A stretch of DNA of 64,000 bases from Halobacteriales archaeon YIM A00010 (GCA_025041175.1 JAKCFJ010000001.1:2435526-2499525), one strand, 5' to 3'. Positions 50,731-59,832 are shown, counted from the first letter of the stretch. Notes: a model not told the origin generated them from the letters alone. A program made the numbers and translations.

Positions 50731-51339
50731 ATGATAACCGATCGGCTGTGGCGGCTCACGCGCAACGAGTACGGGCGTGCAGTGTACGATGCGCTCGCAA
50801 AGCGGGGGGTGACGGGATCGCTGATGTACGCGTATGCGCGCTCGCTTCACGGCATCGACGGCAGCGAACACACTGATCCCGACGGAATCGCCCTCGAAGC
50901 CCGACGAGGGCGTGATCTCGACGCGAACGAAACGCCCAAACTGGCGTTCGATGGTCTCGATCCCACCGATGTCGTCGTTTTCGCCCGAAGCGACCGGATC
51001 GTGGGCCACGTCGTCCTCAGTTACTCCCGCCCAGTGTACGCCGGGGTGATCGAAACGACCGTCGGCGAGGCGATCGACACCGCGTACCTCTGGCGGTTAC
51101 ACGTCGACTCGGAGCACCGACAACGGGGAATCGGAACCGCGCTCGTCGATCGGGCGTGTCGGGAGGCGGCCCGAACGGACACGACGACAGCCACCGCGCT
51201 GGTCGCGGTCGATAACGTCCCCTCACGAGCGCTCTTCGAAACCGCTGGATTCGAGCGTCAGTCGCTCATCGTCTACGGACGCGCGTTCGGTTTGACGCAC
51301 AGAACGCGGTGGTCCCTCTCCGACACCGGCCGGGAGTGA
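50731..51339 (+). CDS. GNAT N-acetyltransferase
   Basis: The C-terminal half (from about residue 85) is a GNAT domain with the acetyl-CoA-binding LWRLHVDSEHRQRGIGTALV motif (R/QxxGxG/A) and the NVPSRALFETAGFER end. The N-terminal 80 residues (YGRAVYDALAKRGVTGSLMY) are an extra helical region. It acetylates an unknown amine or protein. No operon partner; the Rieske gene is convergent, 18 nt away. Confidence 0.8.
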   Translation: MITDRLWRLTRNEYGRAVYDALAKRGVTGSLMYAYARSLHGIDGSEHTDPDGIALEARRGRDLDANETPKLAFDGLDPTDVVVFARSDRIVGHVVLSYSRPVYAGVIETTVGEAIDTAYLWRLHVDSEHRQRGIGTALVDRACREAARTDTTTATALVAVDNVPSRALFETAGFERQSLIVYGRAFGLTHRTRWSLSDTGRE

Positions 51340-51357
51340 CGATCGATCGATGACCGG

Positions 51358-51825
51358 TCAAAATTCGACGTTCGAGGTGGAAGTGAGATCGATGTCGTCC
51401 GTTTCGGCGGGACCGACGCTGTCGAACCGGTAGTCGGGATCGGTGAGATACACCGCGCCGTCGGTGCTCCTCACGTCGAGCGCTTGTAGATACGCCCCAT
51501 CACACGGCCCGTATGTACATTGGCCCGTGTCGGCGTCGAACATCGCGCCGTGATTGGTACAGACGATCTCCTCCTCGCGCAGCCCCGCCCCTGATCCCTT
51601 GTCGAGCCGAACATGCGTGAAATGCTGACAGTAGTTCAACCACCCAGTGACAGAGCCGTTCGAACGGACCAGAATCCCCTCTCTCCGTTCGTCGGTCTCC
51701 GTCTCCCGAACGGTGAACAGAACCGTCGTGTCGTCCGGAACTTCATCCACCGACACGATGCGCTCACCCGCCATGGGAAACCGTTCCATCCGAGCAAATT
51801 TCAACGCTCCGTCTTGTCTGCGCAT
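51358..51825 (-). CDS. Rieske 2Fe-2S protein
   Basis: The 155-aa soluble protein has a Rieske cluster site: NYCQHFTHVRLD (C-x-H) and IVCTNHGAMFDADTGQCTYG (C-x2-H). The spacing fits the haloarchaeal free-standing Rieske ferredoxin type, which passes electrons to oxygenases, rather than the membrane bc1 type, since no membrane anchor is seen. The true start may be one of two Met codons up to 17 residues downstream. Confidence 0.85.
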   Translation of the reverse strand: MRRQDGALKFARMERFPMAGERIVSVDEVPDDTTVLFTVRETETDERREGILVRSNGSVTGWLNYCQHFTHVRLDKGSGAGLREEEIVCTNHGAMFDADTGQCTYGPCDGAYLQALDVRSTDGAVYLTDPDYRFDSVGPAETDDIDLTSTSNVEF

Positions 51826-51870
51826 TGGTTTGTGTGAGCACCCAGCACAGAATCATGACGCGGATTTGTA

Positions 51871-54354
51871 TCAGGCGGCCGCTTGTGTCTTCCACTCCCT
51901 GATCCGGTCAGCGCTCACACCGGACACTTCGCTCGCCACCTCGTCAGCCGCCGCCTCCCGAAGATCGTCGAGCGACGTGATGCCCGCCGATTCGAGCTTT
52001 TCGGCGGTTTTCTCGCCAATGCCGTCGATGTCGCGCAGCGTCGAAACGGCGTGTCGTTCCCGGTACTCCTCGTAGTTACAGATCGGACAGCCGAGATCCC
52101 ACGGTTCCTCGTCCTCAGCGTCCTCGTCGTGTATCTCGAGGTGCGGGAGATCGTGTTCTTCACACACGGTGTCGGTGACGACGATTTCGCCGTGGCGAGG
52201 CAGCGGCAGGGAGTACTCGCAGTCGGGATACCGGGTACAGCCCACGAGCCGCGAGCCCGAGCGGAGCTGCTTGATTGCAAGTTCACCCCCCTCTTCCTCG
52301 CCACACGCCGGACAGCCGCCGATGATCCGGTCTTCGGTCGCGTCGGCCGCGTCCGCAGCACACTGGGGACAGCCGTGAACGAACGTCTCCCGCCCGGCCA
52401 GCATCTTCACGCGGTGGAGATCGTGGTCCTCACACGCCTCGTCCATCACCAGCGGCTCACCCTTGTTCGGCAGCGGCAGCGTGTACTCACAGTCTGGATA
52501 GCCGTCACACCCGACGAAATACGACCCGTGTCGGGATCGTCGTACCAACAACGTTTCGCCACACACCGGGCACGGTCCTAACGCCTTGTCTGCCTTCAAC
52601 GCCCCGCGCAGGTGCGTGCCGATCTCTTCGTGTGAACCCTGTAGCTCCTCGAACACCCGCTGTAACATCTCCCGAGACTCGTCGGTCACCGCGTCCAGCG
52701 TCGCCTCCCCCTCCGCGATCGCCGTCATGTCCTGCTCCAACTGGGCGGTCATCTCCTCGCTCACGATCAAATCCGCGAACTCCTCTGCGGCCTCCACGAC
52801 GCCCTTCGCCAGCGCCGTCGGCCGCGGTGGATCGCCCTCGATATATCCCCTATAGTATAATTTCTGTAAAGTGTTATGTCTCGTAGACTTCGTCCCGATC
52901 CCAATGCCCTCCATCGTTTCGATGAGCCGGGACTGTCCCCGGCGTCTGGGTGGTTGAGTCTGTTTTGCCTCCAACTGAACGTCAGTGATGTCAAGCGCAT
53001 CGCCCTCCTCGACAGCAGGGACGTAGTTTTCGCTGGTGGAGTGGTAGGGGTAGACCTCGTGGTAGCCGGGATCGACGAGTCGCTTCCCGTTGGCTTTGAG
53101 GCGACAATCGTTTGCGATAGCGACGACTTTGAGGTGGTGCCACGTTGCGGGCTCGGCAAGGGTTGCGAAAAACCGCCGAACGACGAGTTCGTACACCTGC
53201 CACGCGTCCTCACCGAGATCCTCGGGGAACTCCCCGGTGGGATGGATCGGTGGGTGGTCGGTGGTTTCGGTGTCGCCCGCGGTGGGTTCGATCTCCTCCA
53301 GTTCGAGCAACGTCCGGGCGTCGTCCCCGAAGCTCGAGTGGTCGGCGAACGCATCGAGCAACGCCCGGTGGTCGAGATCGTCGGGGTAGACGGTGTTGTC
53401 CGTCCGCGGATACGTGATGTAGCCAGCCGTGTACAGCTCCTCGGCGAGGCTCATGGCGCGTTGGGCGGAGAACCCGATCGATCCCGCTGCGCGGATGTAC
53501 TGCGTGGTGTTAAAGGGAGCCGGCGGCTCGTCCGTCCGGGTGCGCCGCCGAACGGAATCGACGCGCGCGTGGGAAGCCGCGGTCAGCTGCTCGTCGACCG
53601 TCGTGGCCGTCTCCTCGTCCCAGACTCGTTCCTGTTCGGTTCCCTCTTCGCGGTAGAAGTATTGGGCTTGGAACGGTTCGTCGTCGGAGAGATCAGCGAA
53701 CAGCTCCCAGTACTCCTCGGGATCGAACGCCTCGATCTCGCGCTCGCGGTCCACGATGAGCTTCAGCGTCGGCGATTGGACCCGTCCGACGCTGATGAAA
53801 TCGTTGCCGAGCTGTTTGGCCGACAGAGAAAGAAATCGCGTGAGCGACGCGCCCCACAACAGATCGATGATCTGTCTGGCCTCGCCCGCCGCAGCGAGAT
53901 CGAAATCGATCTCTTCGGGGGATTCGAACGCCGATCGAACCTCCTCGTCGGTGATCGAGGAGAACCGAACGCGCCGGATCGGGCCACTGATCTCCTCTCG
54001 GACGAGTTCGTAGGCCTCCTTACCGATGAGTTCCCCCTCCCGGTCGTAATCAGTGGCGATGACCGCGGTTTCGGATTGCCGAGCGAGCGATCGGAGCGCG
54101 GCGACGATGTTCTCCCGGGTTTCGGTTTTCACCACCTCGGCGTCGACGAGTTCGACCGGTCGAACGTCTCGCCAATCGGAGTACTCGGAGGGGAAGTCGA
54201 TTCCAACCACGTGACCCGACAGCCCGATACAGCGGCGACCTCCCCACGAATACACGTTCACACCGCTGTGGCGCTCTGTCGATGCACTGCCGTCGCTCAA
54301 GATATCCGCGATGCGGCGGGCAGCGTTGTCCTTCTCGGTGATAATCAGTTCCAC
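51871..54354 (-). CDS. topA: DNA topoisomerase I (type IA)
   Basis: The 827-aa enzyme relaxes negative supercoils. It starts MELIITEKDNAARRIADIL (Toprim) with the metal site ATDYDREGE (100-108); the active-site tyrosine is Y315 in GYITYPRTDNTVYP. Three C-terminal zinc-ribbon repeats (CPVCGETLL, CPACGEEEGG, CPICNYEEY among them) and a helix-hairpin-helix end (LRDIDGIGEKTAEKLESAGI) follow. The region coding for TKSTRHNTLQKLYYRGYI (about 52845-52905) is strikingly AT-rich against a GC-rich gene. Confidence 0.95.
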   Translation of the reverse strand: MELIITEKDNAARRIADILSDGSASTERHSGVNVYSWGGRRCIGLSGHVVGIDFPSEYSDWRDVRPVELVDAEVVKTETRENIVAALRSLARQSETAVIATDYDREGELIGKEAYELVREEISGPIRRVRFSSITDEEVRSAFESPEEIDFDLAAAGEARQIIDLLWGASLTRFLSLSAKQLGNDFISVGRVQSPTLKLIVDREREIEAFDPEEYWELFADLSDDEPFQAQYFYREEGTEQERVWDEETATTVDEQLTAASHARVDSVRRRTRTDEPPAPFNTTQYIRAAGSIGFSAQRAMSLAEELYTAGYITYPRTDNTVYPDDLDHRALLDAFADHSSFGDDARTLLELEEIEPTAGDTETTDHPPIHPTGEFPEDLGEDAWQVYELVVRRFFATLAEPATWHHLKVVAIANDCRLKANGKRLVDPGYHEVYPYHSTSENYVPAVEEGDALDITDVQLEAKQTQPPRRRGQSRLIETMEGIGIGTKSTRHNTLQKLYYRGYIEGDPPRPTALAKGVVEAAEEFADLIVSEEMTAQLEQDMTAIAEGEATLDAVTDESREMLQRVFEELQGSHEEIGTHLRGALKADKALGPCPVCGETLLVRRSRHGSYFVGCDGYPDCEYTLPLPNKGEPLVMDEACEDHDLHRVKMLAGRETFVHGCPQCAADAADATEDRIIGGCPACGEEEGGELAIKQLRSGSRLVGCTRYPDCEYSLPLPRHGEIVVTDTVCEEHDLPHLEIHDEDAEDEEPWDLGCPICNYEEYRERHAVSTLRDIDGIGEKTAEKLESAGITSLDDLREAAADEVASEVSGVSADRIREWKTQAAA

Positions 54355-54399
54355 TGCGCTGTTCCCTCTCGTTGTTCCCCTGGTAGGCCGACCGCCGAC

Positions 54400-56046
54400 C
54401 TAACCGTTACGAACCTGTTCGACAAACTCGTTGGAAACCGAACGAGAGCGTTGATCAGTGGATTCGCCGGGGAACCGGGACGCGTGACGGAAACGAGCGG
54501 TTGGACGAGTGTCCTCGGATGCCACAGCCGCGCGTCGATCGACGGCTTGGGTGGCGTTCACCACGCCGTATCCGGATCGGGGATCGATCCCCTCCGAACC
54601 CACGTCGTCGGCCGTGCGACGCAGCAACGCCCGCACCTCGGTGGGGGAGAGATCGGGATGCGCAGCGAGAACGAGCGCGGCGGTGCCACCAACGTACGGC
54701 GTCGAAAAGGAGGTGCCGCCCTCGATTGTCATGCCGTCAACGGCCACCGAATCGGGGGCGACGACATCGGCTCCCCGGACGCTAAACGACTTCACGGAAC
54801 CGTCATCGATCGCTCCGACAGCGATCACCCCCTGAGCGGTGGCTGGGGCGGCCCGCCCGCCGTTCGATCGGTGCTGCAGCTCGTGGCTGGCAAACAGCTC
54901 GAGCCGGTTGTCCGTCGAGGAAGCCTCTGAGTCGGCCTTCTTGATCGAGACGTAGTACCGACCCTCGGGAACGGTCGTTTCGAGGTGTTCGAACGGTCGT
55001 CCGTCGTGGCCCGTGGCCCGCGCAACGACTGCATCGGTGCCGGGCTGTGCCCGAAAGAGATACAGATCGTAATCCTCTGTGGTGGTGGGCCAGCCGTCCC
55101 ACCGGAGGGTGAGCTGTACCGATCCACTGAACGGTTCGCCGTCATTCAAGAGGTTTGCTTCTGTGCCTTCCTCAACTGTCACCCACGTGCTCCCGGAGTG
55201 GTTGCCCGACCAGTACCGGCCGGCATGATTTCCCGCGGAGGTGACAAACACCGTCTCCGAGGCGGCGCTTTCCGCGATTTGAGTGATCTCTCCGCTTCCA
55301 TCTCCCGGGCTGGCGTAGTAACTGCCCGCATCGACGATGATGTCGGCACCCGAGCGTTGGAGCCACTCTACCGCAGACGCGTACTCTTGGGGCGTCGTCG
55401 TCGTGCCGACCGCAGCGAGCTGGAGCGTCGCGTTCGGTGCGGTGTCGACCACGACGCTTGCTACTGCTGTTCCGTGTGTTCCGTCGTCGTCGGAGTCGAT
55501 CGTGGTGTAGCCACGGACTTGTGACGCGATGGCTGGATGACTGGGACGGAAATCGCTGTCGATGATACCGACCGTGACGTTTTCACCCGCGTGTCCACGC
55601 TGGTGGAGGCGATCAGCACTGATATTGGTGGTGCCCGACGCCACACGCCCATCGCCGTCTGTATCCGTGTTCGTGATCTGAACACGGTCTGCGTGCGAGG
55701 ACTGGAGAAACGGCCGAATCTCCGACATCGATATCGAGCCGTGGGCGAACCGCTGGCCCTCCTCGGTGGACACACGATCGATCTCGAACGACTCAGCGTG
55801 GTTCCTGCCGGCCGCATTCGGTGTGGTTCCGTTCTCGACCGGCACGACGATATCTACCTTGCCATCGACCGACGGCGGAGACTGGTAGGGCTGGCGGTCG
55901 ATGTGATGCTTCACGTTCTCGACCACGTCGATCGAGGAGTCCGCTTCTCCATCGAGCGCGAGAGAGGAATGAGAGAACGAAAACACGAACGAAGTGCAAA
56001 GAAGCAGAGTAACCACGCCGACCACAACCACCACTCGTTTGGTCAT
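54400..56046 (-). CDS. Secreted subtilase (S8 protease)
   Basis: The 548-aa protein starts with a Sec signal (RVVVVVGVVTLLLCTSFVFS) and a pro-region of about 130 residues. The triad is complete: D163 (GIIDSDFRPSHP), H191 (DDGTHGTAVASV) and S446 (GGTSFSTPYVGG), with oxyanion N273 (TSAGNHAGR). Between N273 and S446 lies a domain of about 115 residues resembling a pre-peptidase beta-sandwich (SVQLTLRWDGWPTTTEDYDL). Most haloarchaeal halolysins use Tat; this one appears to use Sec. It is cell-surface or secreted. Confidence 0.87.
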   Translation of the reverse strand: MTKRVVVVVGVVTLLLCTSFVFSFSHSSLALDGEADSSIDVVENVKHHIDRQPYQSPPSVDGKVDIVVPVENGTTPNAAGRNHAESFEIDRVSTEEGQRFAHGSISMSEIRPFLQSSHADRVQITNTDTDGDGRVASGTTNISADRLHQRGHAGENVTVGIIDSDFRPSHPAIASQVRGYTTIDSDDDGTHGTAVASVVVDTAPNATLQLAAVGTTTTPQEYASAVEWLQRSGADIIVDAGSYYASPGDGSGEITQIAESAASETVFVTSAGNHAGRYWSGNHSGSTWVTVEEGTEANLLNDGEPFSGSVQLTLRWDGWPTTTEDYDLYLFRAQPGTDAVVARATGHDGRPFEHLETTVPEGRYYVSIKKADSEASSTDNRLELFASHELQHRSNGGRAAPATAQGVIAVGAIDDGSVKSFSVRGADVVAPDSVAVDGMTIEGGTSFSTPYVGGTAALVLAAHPDLSPTEVRALLRRTADDVGSEGIDPRSGYGVVNATQAVDRRAAVASEDTRPTARFRHASRFPGESTDQRSRSVSNEFVEQVRNG

Positions 56047-56178
56047 TTGTCAAACACGTTCCCGCGCCACCCGATCGTCCGAACGGCCAGGTTCGGAGGA
56101 TCGTAGCGCTCGTGGTGATAGCACTGGCTCGGTGCAGGAAACGCGCCCCGTCGGCGCGTCGGATCCAGCGCGTTCATC

Positions 56179-56805
56179 TCATTTCGGGAGCAGTCGGCGG
56201 ACGGCGTCTGTGTGTTGTGCTACGAACACCAACAGAATAACGAGAATTCCGCCGGCGAAAAAGATCACGCCCGGCGGAACGCCGAGCGGTGCGATCCCCG
56301 TCGCACCGGCGTTTCCCAGCGCATCCCCAACTCGTGGGAGCTGCCCGGAGGGAGTCCGATCGATCGTCGGCGTAACGACCCACTGAACGAGGAGGCTCAC
56401 GACGCCGAGCAGTCCAACGATCGGCATCAACCCCCGAAGCGAGTCGAGAAAGCTGTGTTTTCGCTCTTCTCGACCGACGAACACCACGAGCGGCTCCTCG
56501 CTCGGCGCATAGACGCTCATCTCCCGTCCTTTCTCCGAATAGCGCGTGTCGGCAACCCGGATCGCACCCACCTGTTCCAGCTTCGAAAGGTGGTGACGAG
56601 CGTTCTGTACCGAAGTGTCGACGCAAGTGGCCACCTCCGAGGCGGTTTGTGGCTCCTCGTGAAGCGCGGTGAGAATCGCACGGGCGGTGTCCGAAGAAAG
56701 CGAAGACAACAGGTCCCCTGTATCATCACTGTTCAGCCACAACGTCCGAGGCTCGCCGTTCTGCTCCGAACTAGCGCTCGTGCCAGTCGGCAACAGCCCT
56801 GACAT
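56179..56805 (-). CDS. ArsR-type HTH regulator with two membrane spans
   Basis: The 208-aa protein begins with an ArsR-like winged helix (SSDTARAILTALHEEPQTAS, then VQNARHHLSKLEQVGAIRVA), a wing with YSEKGREMSVYAPSEEPLVV, and two membrane helices (about 125-150 and 183-203). This is a common haloarchaeal membrane-tethered regulator type. It lies on the same strand upstream of the subtilase gene (about 130 nt apart) and could regulate it. Confidence 0.8.
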   Translation of the reverse strand: MSGLLPTGTSASSEQNGEPRTLWLNSDDTGDLLSSLSSDTARAILTALHEEPQTASEVATCVDTSVQNARHHLSKLEQVGAIRVADTRYSEKGREMSVYAPSEEPLVVFVGREERKHSFLDSLRGLMPIVGLLGVVSLLVQWVVTPTIDRTPSGQLPRVGDALGNAGATGIAPLGVPPGVIFFAGGILVILLVFVAQHTDAVRRLLPK

Positions 56806-56869
56806 TGCACCCCAATAATCGCTGCAAATACAAATAGTTGCGGTAAGTATTTCCGGCCGCGCCAGAGTG

Positions 56870-58345
56870 TTACTGAGCGAGTTCCGTTCGCAGCAGTTCG
56901 TTCACCGTCTGTGGGTCCGCGCTGCCGCCGGTGTCGGCCATCACTTGTCCGACGAGGTGGTTGAGCGCGCCGTCCTCGCCAGCGTGGTAGTCCGCGACCG
57001 CCTCGGGATTGTTCTCGATGGCGCTTTCGACGGCGCTCGCAACCGCATCGTCGTCTGTTTTCCCGAGCCCCTCGCGCTCGACGATCGCTTCGGGGGTAAG
57101 GTCCTCGTCCAGCATCGCCCGCAGAACGATTTCCTCCGCGTTTTTCTCCGTGATCTCGTCGGTCACGACGAGCTCCAGGAGGTGCGCGAACGCCTCTCGG
57201 TCGACCGACGACAGCTCCATATCCCGGTAGTTCAGCTCCCCGAGAAGCAGATCGGCGACCCAGGTGGCCACGAACCGGGGATCGAACGTATCGGCGAGCG
57301 ACTCGTAGAAATCGGCGATCCGCTTTGTGGACGTGAGCTTCGAAGCGGTCTCACTGCCGAGGCCGTATTCGGCCCGGAACCGCTCCCTGCGCGCGTCGGG
57401 AAGCTCCGGGATCTCGATCTCGTCTTTCCACGACGCGACGCGAAGCGGCGGGAGATCCGCCTCCCGGAAGTAGCGGTAGTCCTTTTCGGCTTCTTTCGAC
57501 CGCATCGACACCGTCACGCCGCGGTCCTCGTCCCAGTGGCGGGTCTCCTGTTCGACTGCTCGCCCGCGCTGGATCGCGTTGCGCTGGCGGGTGATCTCGT
57601 AGGCCAGCGCCTTCTCGGCTCCCTTGTGGCTGGAGATGTTTTTCACCTCCGTCCGGTTTGCCGATTCGAGGATTTCGTCGTCGATGTGGTCGTCGGACAC
57701 CTCCTCTGCTGGTATCATCGAGATGTTGGCGTCGACGCGCAGCGAGCCGTCGCGTTCGGCGTCGAACACGCCGAGGTATTCGAGCACCTCCTCCAGCTTT
57801 GCGAGAAACGCGCGCGTTTCATCGGGTCCGCGAAAGTCTGGCCGGGTGACGATCTCCATCAGTGGGATCCCGGCGCGGTTGTAGTCGACTTTCGTGTACT
57901 CCGCGCGGTCGATGCTCCCTCCTTCGTGTTTCAGGCTGCCGGGATCCTCCTCCAAGTGGGCGCGTTCGATCCCGATCACGCGGCGATCGCCCGAAACGGA
58001 GAGTTCGAGGCTGCCGTCCTGACAGATGGGGTTGTCGTACTGGGTGATCTGGAAGTTCTTCGGGAGATCGGGGTAGTAGTAGTTCTTCCGGTGGAACCGC
58101 GTCTCTTCGGGGATGTCGGCGTCAATCGCCTTCCCGACCTTGACGGCCATCTCGATCGCCTGCTCGTTCACCACCGGCAACGCCCCCGGCAGCCCCAGAC
58201 AGACGGGACACGTGTGCGTGTTCGGGTCGGCGTCGGCGGTGTCGGTCGAACAACCACAGAAGATCTTCGTCTCCGTCTCGAGCTGGACGTGGACCTCCAA
58301 CCCGATGACGGCGGCGAGATCGCGCGTTCGCGTCGCTTGGCTCAT
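56870..58345 (-). CDS. gatB: Asp-tRNA(Asn)/Glu-tRNA(Gln) amidotransferase subunit B
   Basis: GatB with GatA/GatC converts Glu-tRNA(Gln) and Asp-tRNA(Asn) to the amide forms. The 491-aa protein has VIGLEVHVQLETETKIFCGC, HTCPVCLGLPGALPVVNEQA, FHRKNYYYPDLPKNFQITQY and GIPLMEIVTRPDF, all family signatures, and a C-terminal YqeY-like tail. The ATG at 58345 starts the canonical region; a longer frame runs into a repeat. No gatA or gatC is adjacent. Confidence 0.95.
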   Translation of the reverse strand: MSQATRTRDLAAVIGLEVHVQLETETKIFCGCSTDTADADPNTHTCPVCLGLPGALPVVNEQAIEMAVKVGKAIDADIPEETRFHRKNYYYPDLPKNFQITQYDNPICQDGSLELSVSGDRRVIGIERAHLEEDPGSLKHEGGSIDRAEYTKVDYNRAGIPLMEIVTRPDFRGPDETRAFLAKLEEVLEYLGVFDAERDGSLRVDANISMIPAEEVSDDHIDDEILESANRTEVKNISSHKGAEKALAYEITRQRNAIQRGRAVEQETRHWDEDRGVTVSMRSKEAEKDYRYFREADLPPLRVASWKDEIEIPELPDARRERFRAEYGLGSETASKLTSTKRIADFYESLADTFDPRFVATWVADLLLGELNYRDMELSSVDREAFAHLLELVVTDEITEKNAEEIVLRAMLDEDLTPEAIVEREGLGKTDDDAVASAVESAIENNPEAVADYHAGEDGALNHLVGQVMADTGGSADPQTVNELLRTELAQ

Positions 58346-58388
58346 TGTTGAGTGCAATCGCCTGCGAGCGCTAAAGCCTATCGGGCCA

Positions 58389-58510
58389 CCACCTTTTTTC
58401 CGCTCGGGTGAGCAAAGCTCACCCTCGCGCAAAAAAGGTGGGCGAAAAAAAGCCGCTCGCTGGTTCCCGCTCGCGTTGCTCGCGGGAACTGTGCTCGCGG
58501 TGAGCGTACT
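58389..58510. repeat. Left arm of a long imperfect inverted repeat
   Basis: It contains three blocks that recur inverted and in reverse order at 59615-59832: a 22-bp block at 58389-58410, AAAAAAAGCCGCTCGCT at 58445-58461, and CTCGCGGTGAGCGTACT at 58494-58510. The first part also folds on itself: GGTGAGC-AAA-GCTCACC (58407-58423) inside a longer stem closed by CCACCTTTTTT and AAAAAAGGTGG (58389-58441). It begins 44 nt upstream of gatB. Confidence 0.8.
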
Positions 58511-58715
58511 TACCGCTCCGCCTTCGCTACCGCACTGCACCGCCACCGCTTGCGGAGGAGACACTCGTCCTTCCACCGCTTCGAAGTGATACTCGACTGA
58601 AATTCACTTCAGCAAGTAATAACATACGATGATGGCGGCTCGTTGCCACTCTCCGAGCAACTGCTGGAGCACCGAGTTGTTAGTACGATATAACATTGTT
58701 CGTTCCATCAGTACC

Positions 58716-58720
58716 TTTAT
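58716..58720 (+). promoter_or_regulatory. TATA box for the small-gene operon
   Basis: TTTAT in CCTTTATGTG is centred 27 nt before the ATG at 58745, as in leaderless haloarchaeal transcripts. Between this and the zinc-finger gene two hairpins can form (CGGGTG...CACCCG, about 58793-58811, and TGGGTTCTC...GAGAAACCCA, about 58816-58839). Confidence 0.5.
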
Positions 58721-58744
58721 GTGTGATGGGGCAAGGAACGATAG

Positions 58745-58867
58745 ATGAGGACGCCAGCGTGTGACGGCCGCGCGTTCACGTTTGAAACGCGCCGGGTGCT
58801 GAAGCCACCCGACGCTGGGTTCTCAGATCGAGAAACCCATGACAGGGAACGAATCAGAGACATGTAA
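58745..58867 (+). CDS. Possible 40-aa leader protein
   Basis: The frame (MRTPACDGRAFTFETRRVLK...) starts exactly at the expected leaderless position and ends 29 nt inside the next gene. It is basic and lacks a motif, so it may be a leader ORF whose translation affects the downstream start, or simply chance. It spans two hairpins. Confidence 0.3.
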   Translation: MRTPACDGRAFTFETRRVLKPPDAGFSDRETHDRERIRDM

Positions 58868-58985
58868 CGGTGTCGCATCGTACCAGAATAATAACCAGAG
58901 AACGCGCTGTCCGGTGTGTGGCCAGCCGGTTCGTACGCGTCTGGAACACCGCATCGGCTGTCCGTTAGGGCGGTGGTGGCGATGA
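58839..58985 (+). CDS. 48-aa zinc-finger microprotein
   Basis: The product (MTGNESETCNGVASYQNNNQ...) has a single CPVCGQPVRTRLEHRIGC motif that can bind zinc through C24, C27 and H37/C41, and ends GRWWR. Small CPxCG zinc-finger proteins are abundant in haloarchaea, and several are needed for stress growth or biofilm. Its TGA overlaps the ATG of the next gene (ATGA at 58982-58985), so the two are coupled. Confidence 0.65.
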   Translation: MTGNESETCNGVASYQNNNQRTRCPVCGQPVRTRLEHRIGCPLGRWWR

Positions 58986-59539
58986 GTTTGCCGCTGTTCC
59001 AGTTCCGGAATCAACGTGGGGAGGTCGTGAACCTCTCGGCCATCGAGGATCGGGACGTGGTGTCGAAAGCGGAGCTATACCACAGCATCGACGTGGGCGA
59101 AGGACTCTGGTGTAGACCCTGCCAGTCGACCGGCTGTGCGCACGCCACCCAGATCGAGCAGATACTCGCAACCGCCGGCCTTGGAGCGCCCCGAACGGGC
59201 GGCTACGACGAATTGCCCGGCATTGCGCGGTTCACGCGCTACTGCGCTACCGGCGAGACGATCATCGAATGCTGGTTCGACAATGGCGCGTGCGTGCGCT
59301 TTCACGAACAGCGCGATGGCACGGTGGTCCAATCCGTGTTCACACCCGAGGACTCGCGTGAACCCGCAGCCACGACCGAGAAGCCAGATACCGAGAGCGC
59401 GCCCGCGTGTCTGGTCGACACGCTGGTAACCTACTGCGAGTACCGCCAGCGCGGCGATCTCGACGGGTTGCGCCAACGCCGTCCCGAGCTGGCACACATC
59501 GTCGGTGAGACCGCCGTTGCATCCACCACCGACGACTGA
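58982..59539 (+). CDS. Haloarchaeal hypothetical protein (185 aa), coupled to zinc finger
   Basis: The protein (MSLPLFQFRNQRGEVVNLSA...) has a cysteine-rich stretch GLWCRPCQSTGCAHATQIEQ and later cysteines, a beta-rich middle (ETIIECWFDNGACVRFHEQR) and an acidic tail. I recognise no family. It is translated with the zinc-finger microprotein and lies between the arms of the inverted repeat. The two may act together, for example as a nucleic-acid-binding pair. Confidence 0.6.
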   Translation: MSLPLFQFRNQRGEVVNLSAIEDRDVVSKAELYHSIDVGEGLWCRPCQSTGCAHATQIEQILATAGLGAPRTGGYDELPGIARFTRYCATGETIIECWFDNGACVRFHEQRDGTVVQSVFTPEDSREPAATTEKPDTESAPACLVDTLVTYCEYRQRGDLDGLRQRRPELAHIVGETAVASTTDD

Positions 59540-59614
59540 CAGACAACCGTAGCGAGCGGTAGCGGTGGCGTGCGGTCGCGGTGCGGTAGCGAAGCGGTGG
59601 CGGTGCTGAACGTG

Positions 59615-59832
59615 AGTACGCTCACCGCGAGCGTGAGCGAGCGGCTTTTTTTGGTCCTCTCAGATGGACTCCGTCCATCTGGGAGCCTGCAAGAGCTTCG
59701 CTCTTGCAATGCAGATTTTTTGCGTTCCCGCGAGTCGTAGCGAGTGGGAACCAGCGAGTCGTAGCGCGAACGAAGTGAGCGACCGACTCGCCAGGCGAGG
59801 GTGGCGCAGCCACCCGAGCGGAAAAAAGGTGG
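59615..59832. repeat. Right arm of the long imperfect inverted repeat
   Basis: It holds the inverted counterparts of the left-arm blocks: AGTACGCTCACCGCGAG (59615-59631), AGCGAGCGGCTTTTTTT (59636-59652) and a 22-bp block (59811-59832). Extra palindromes such as AGATGGACTCCGTCCATCT and GCAAGAGCTTCGCTCTTGC lie between. It ends 88 nt upstream of rfcS. Confidence 0.8.
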
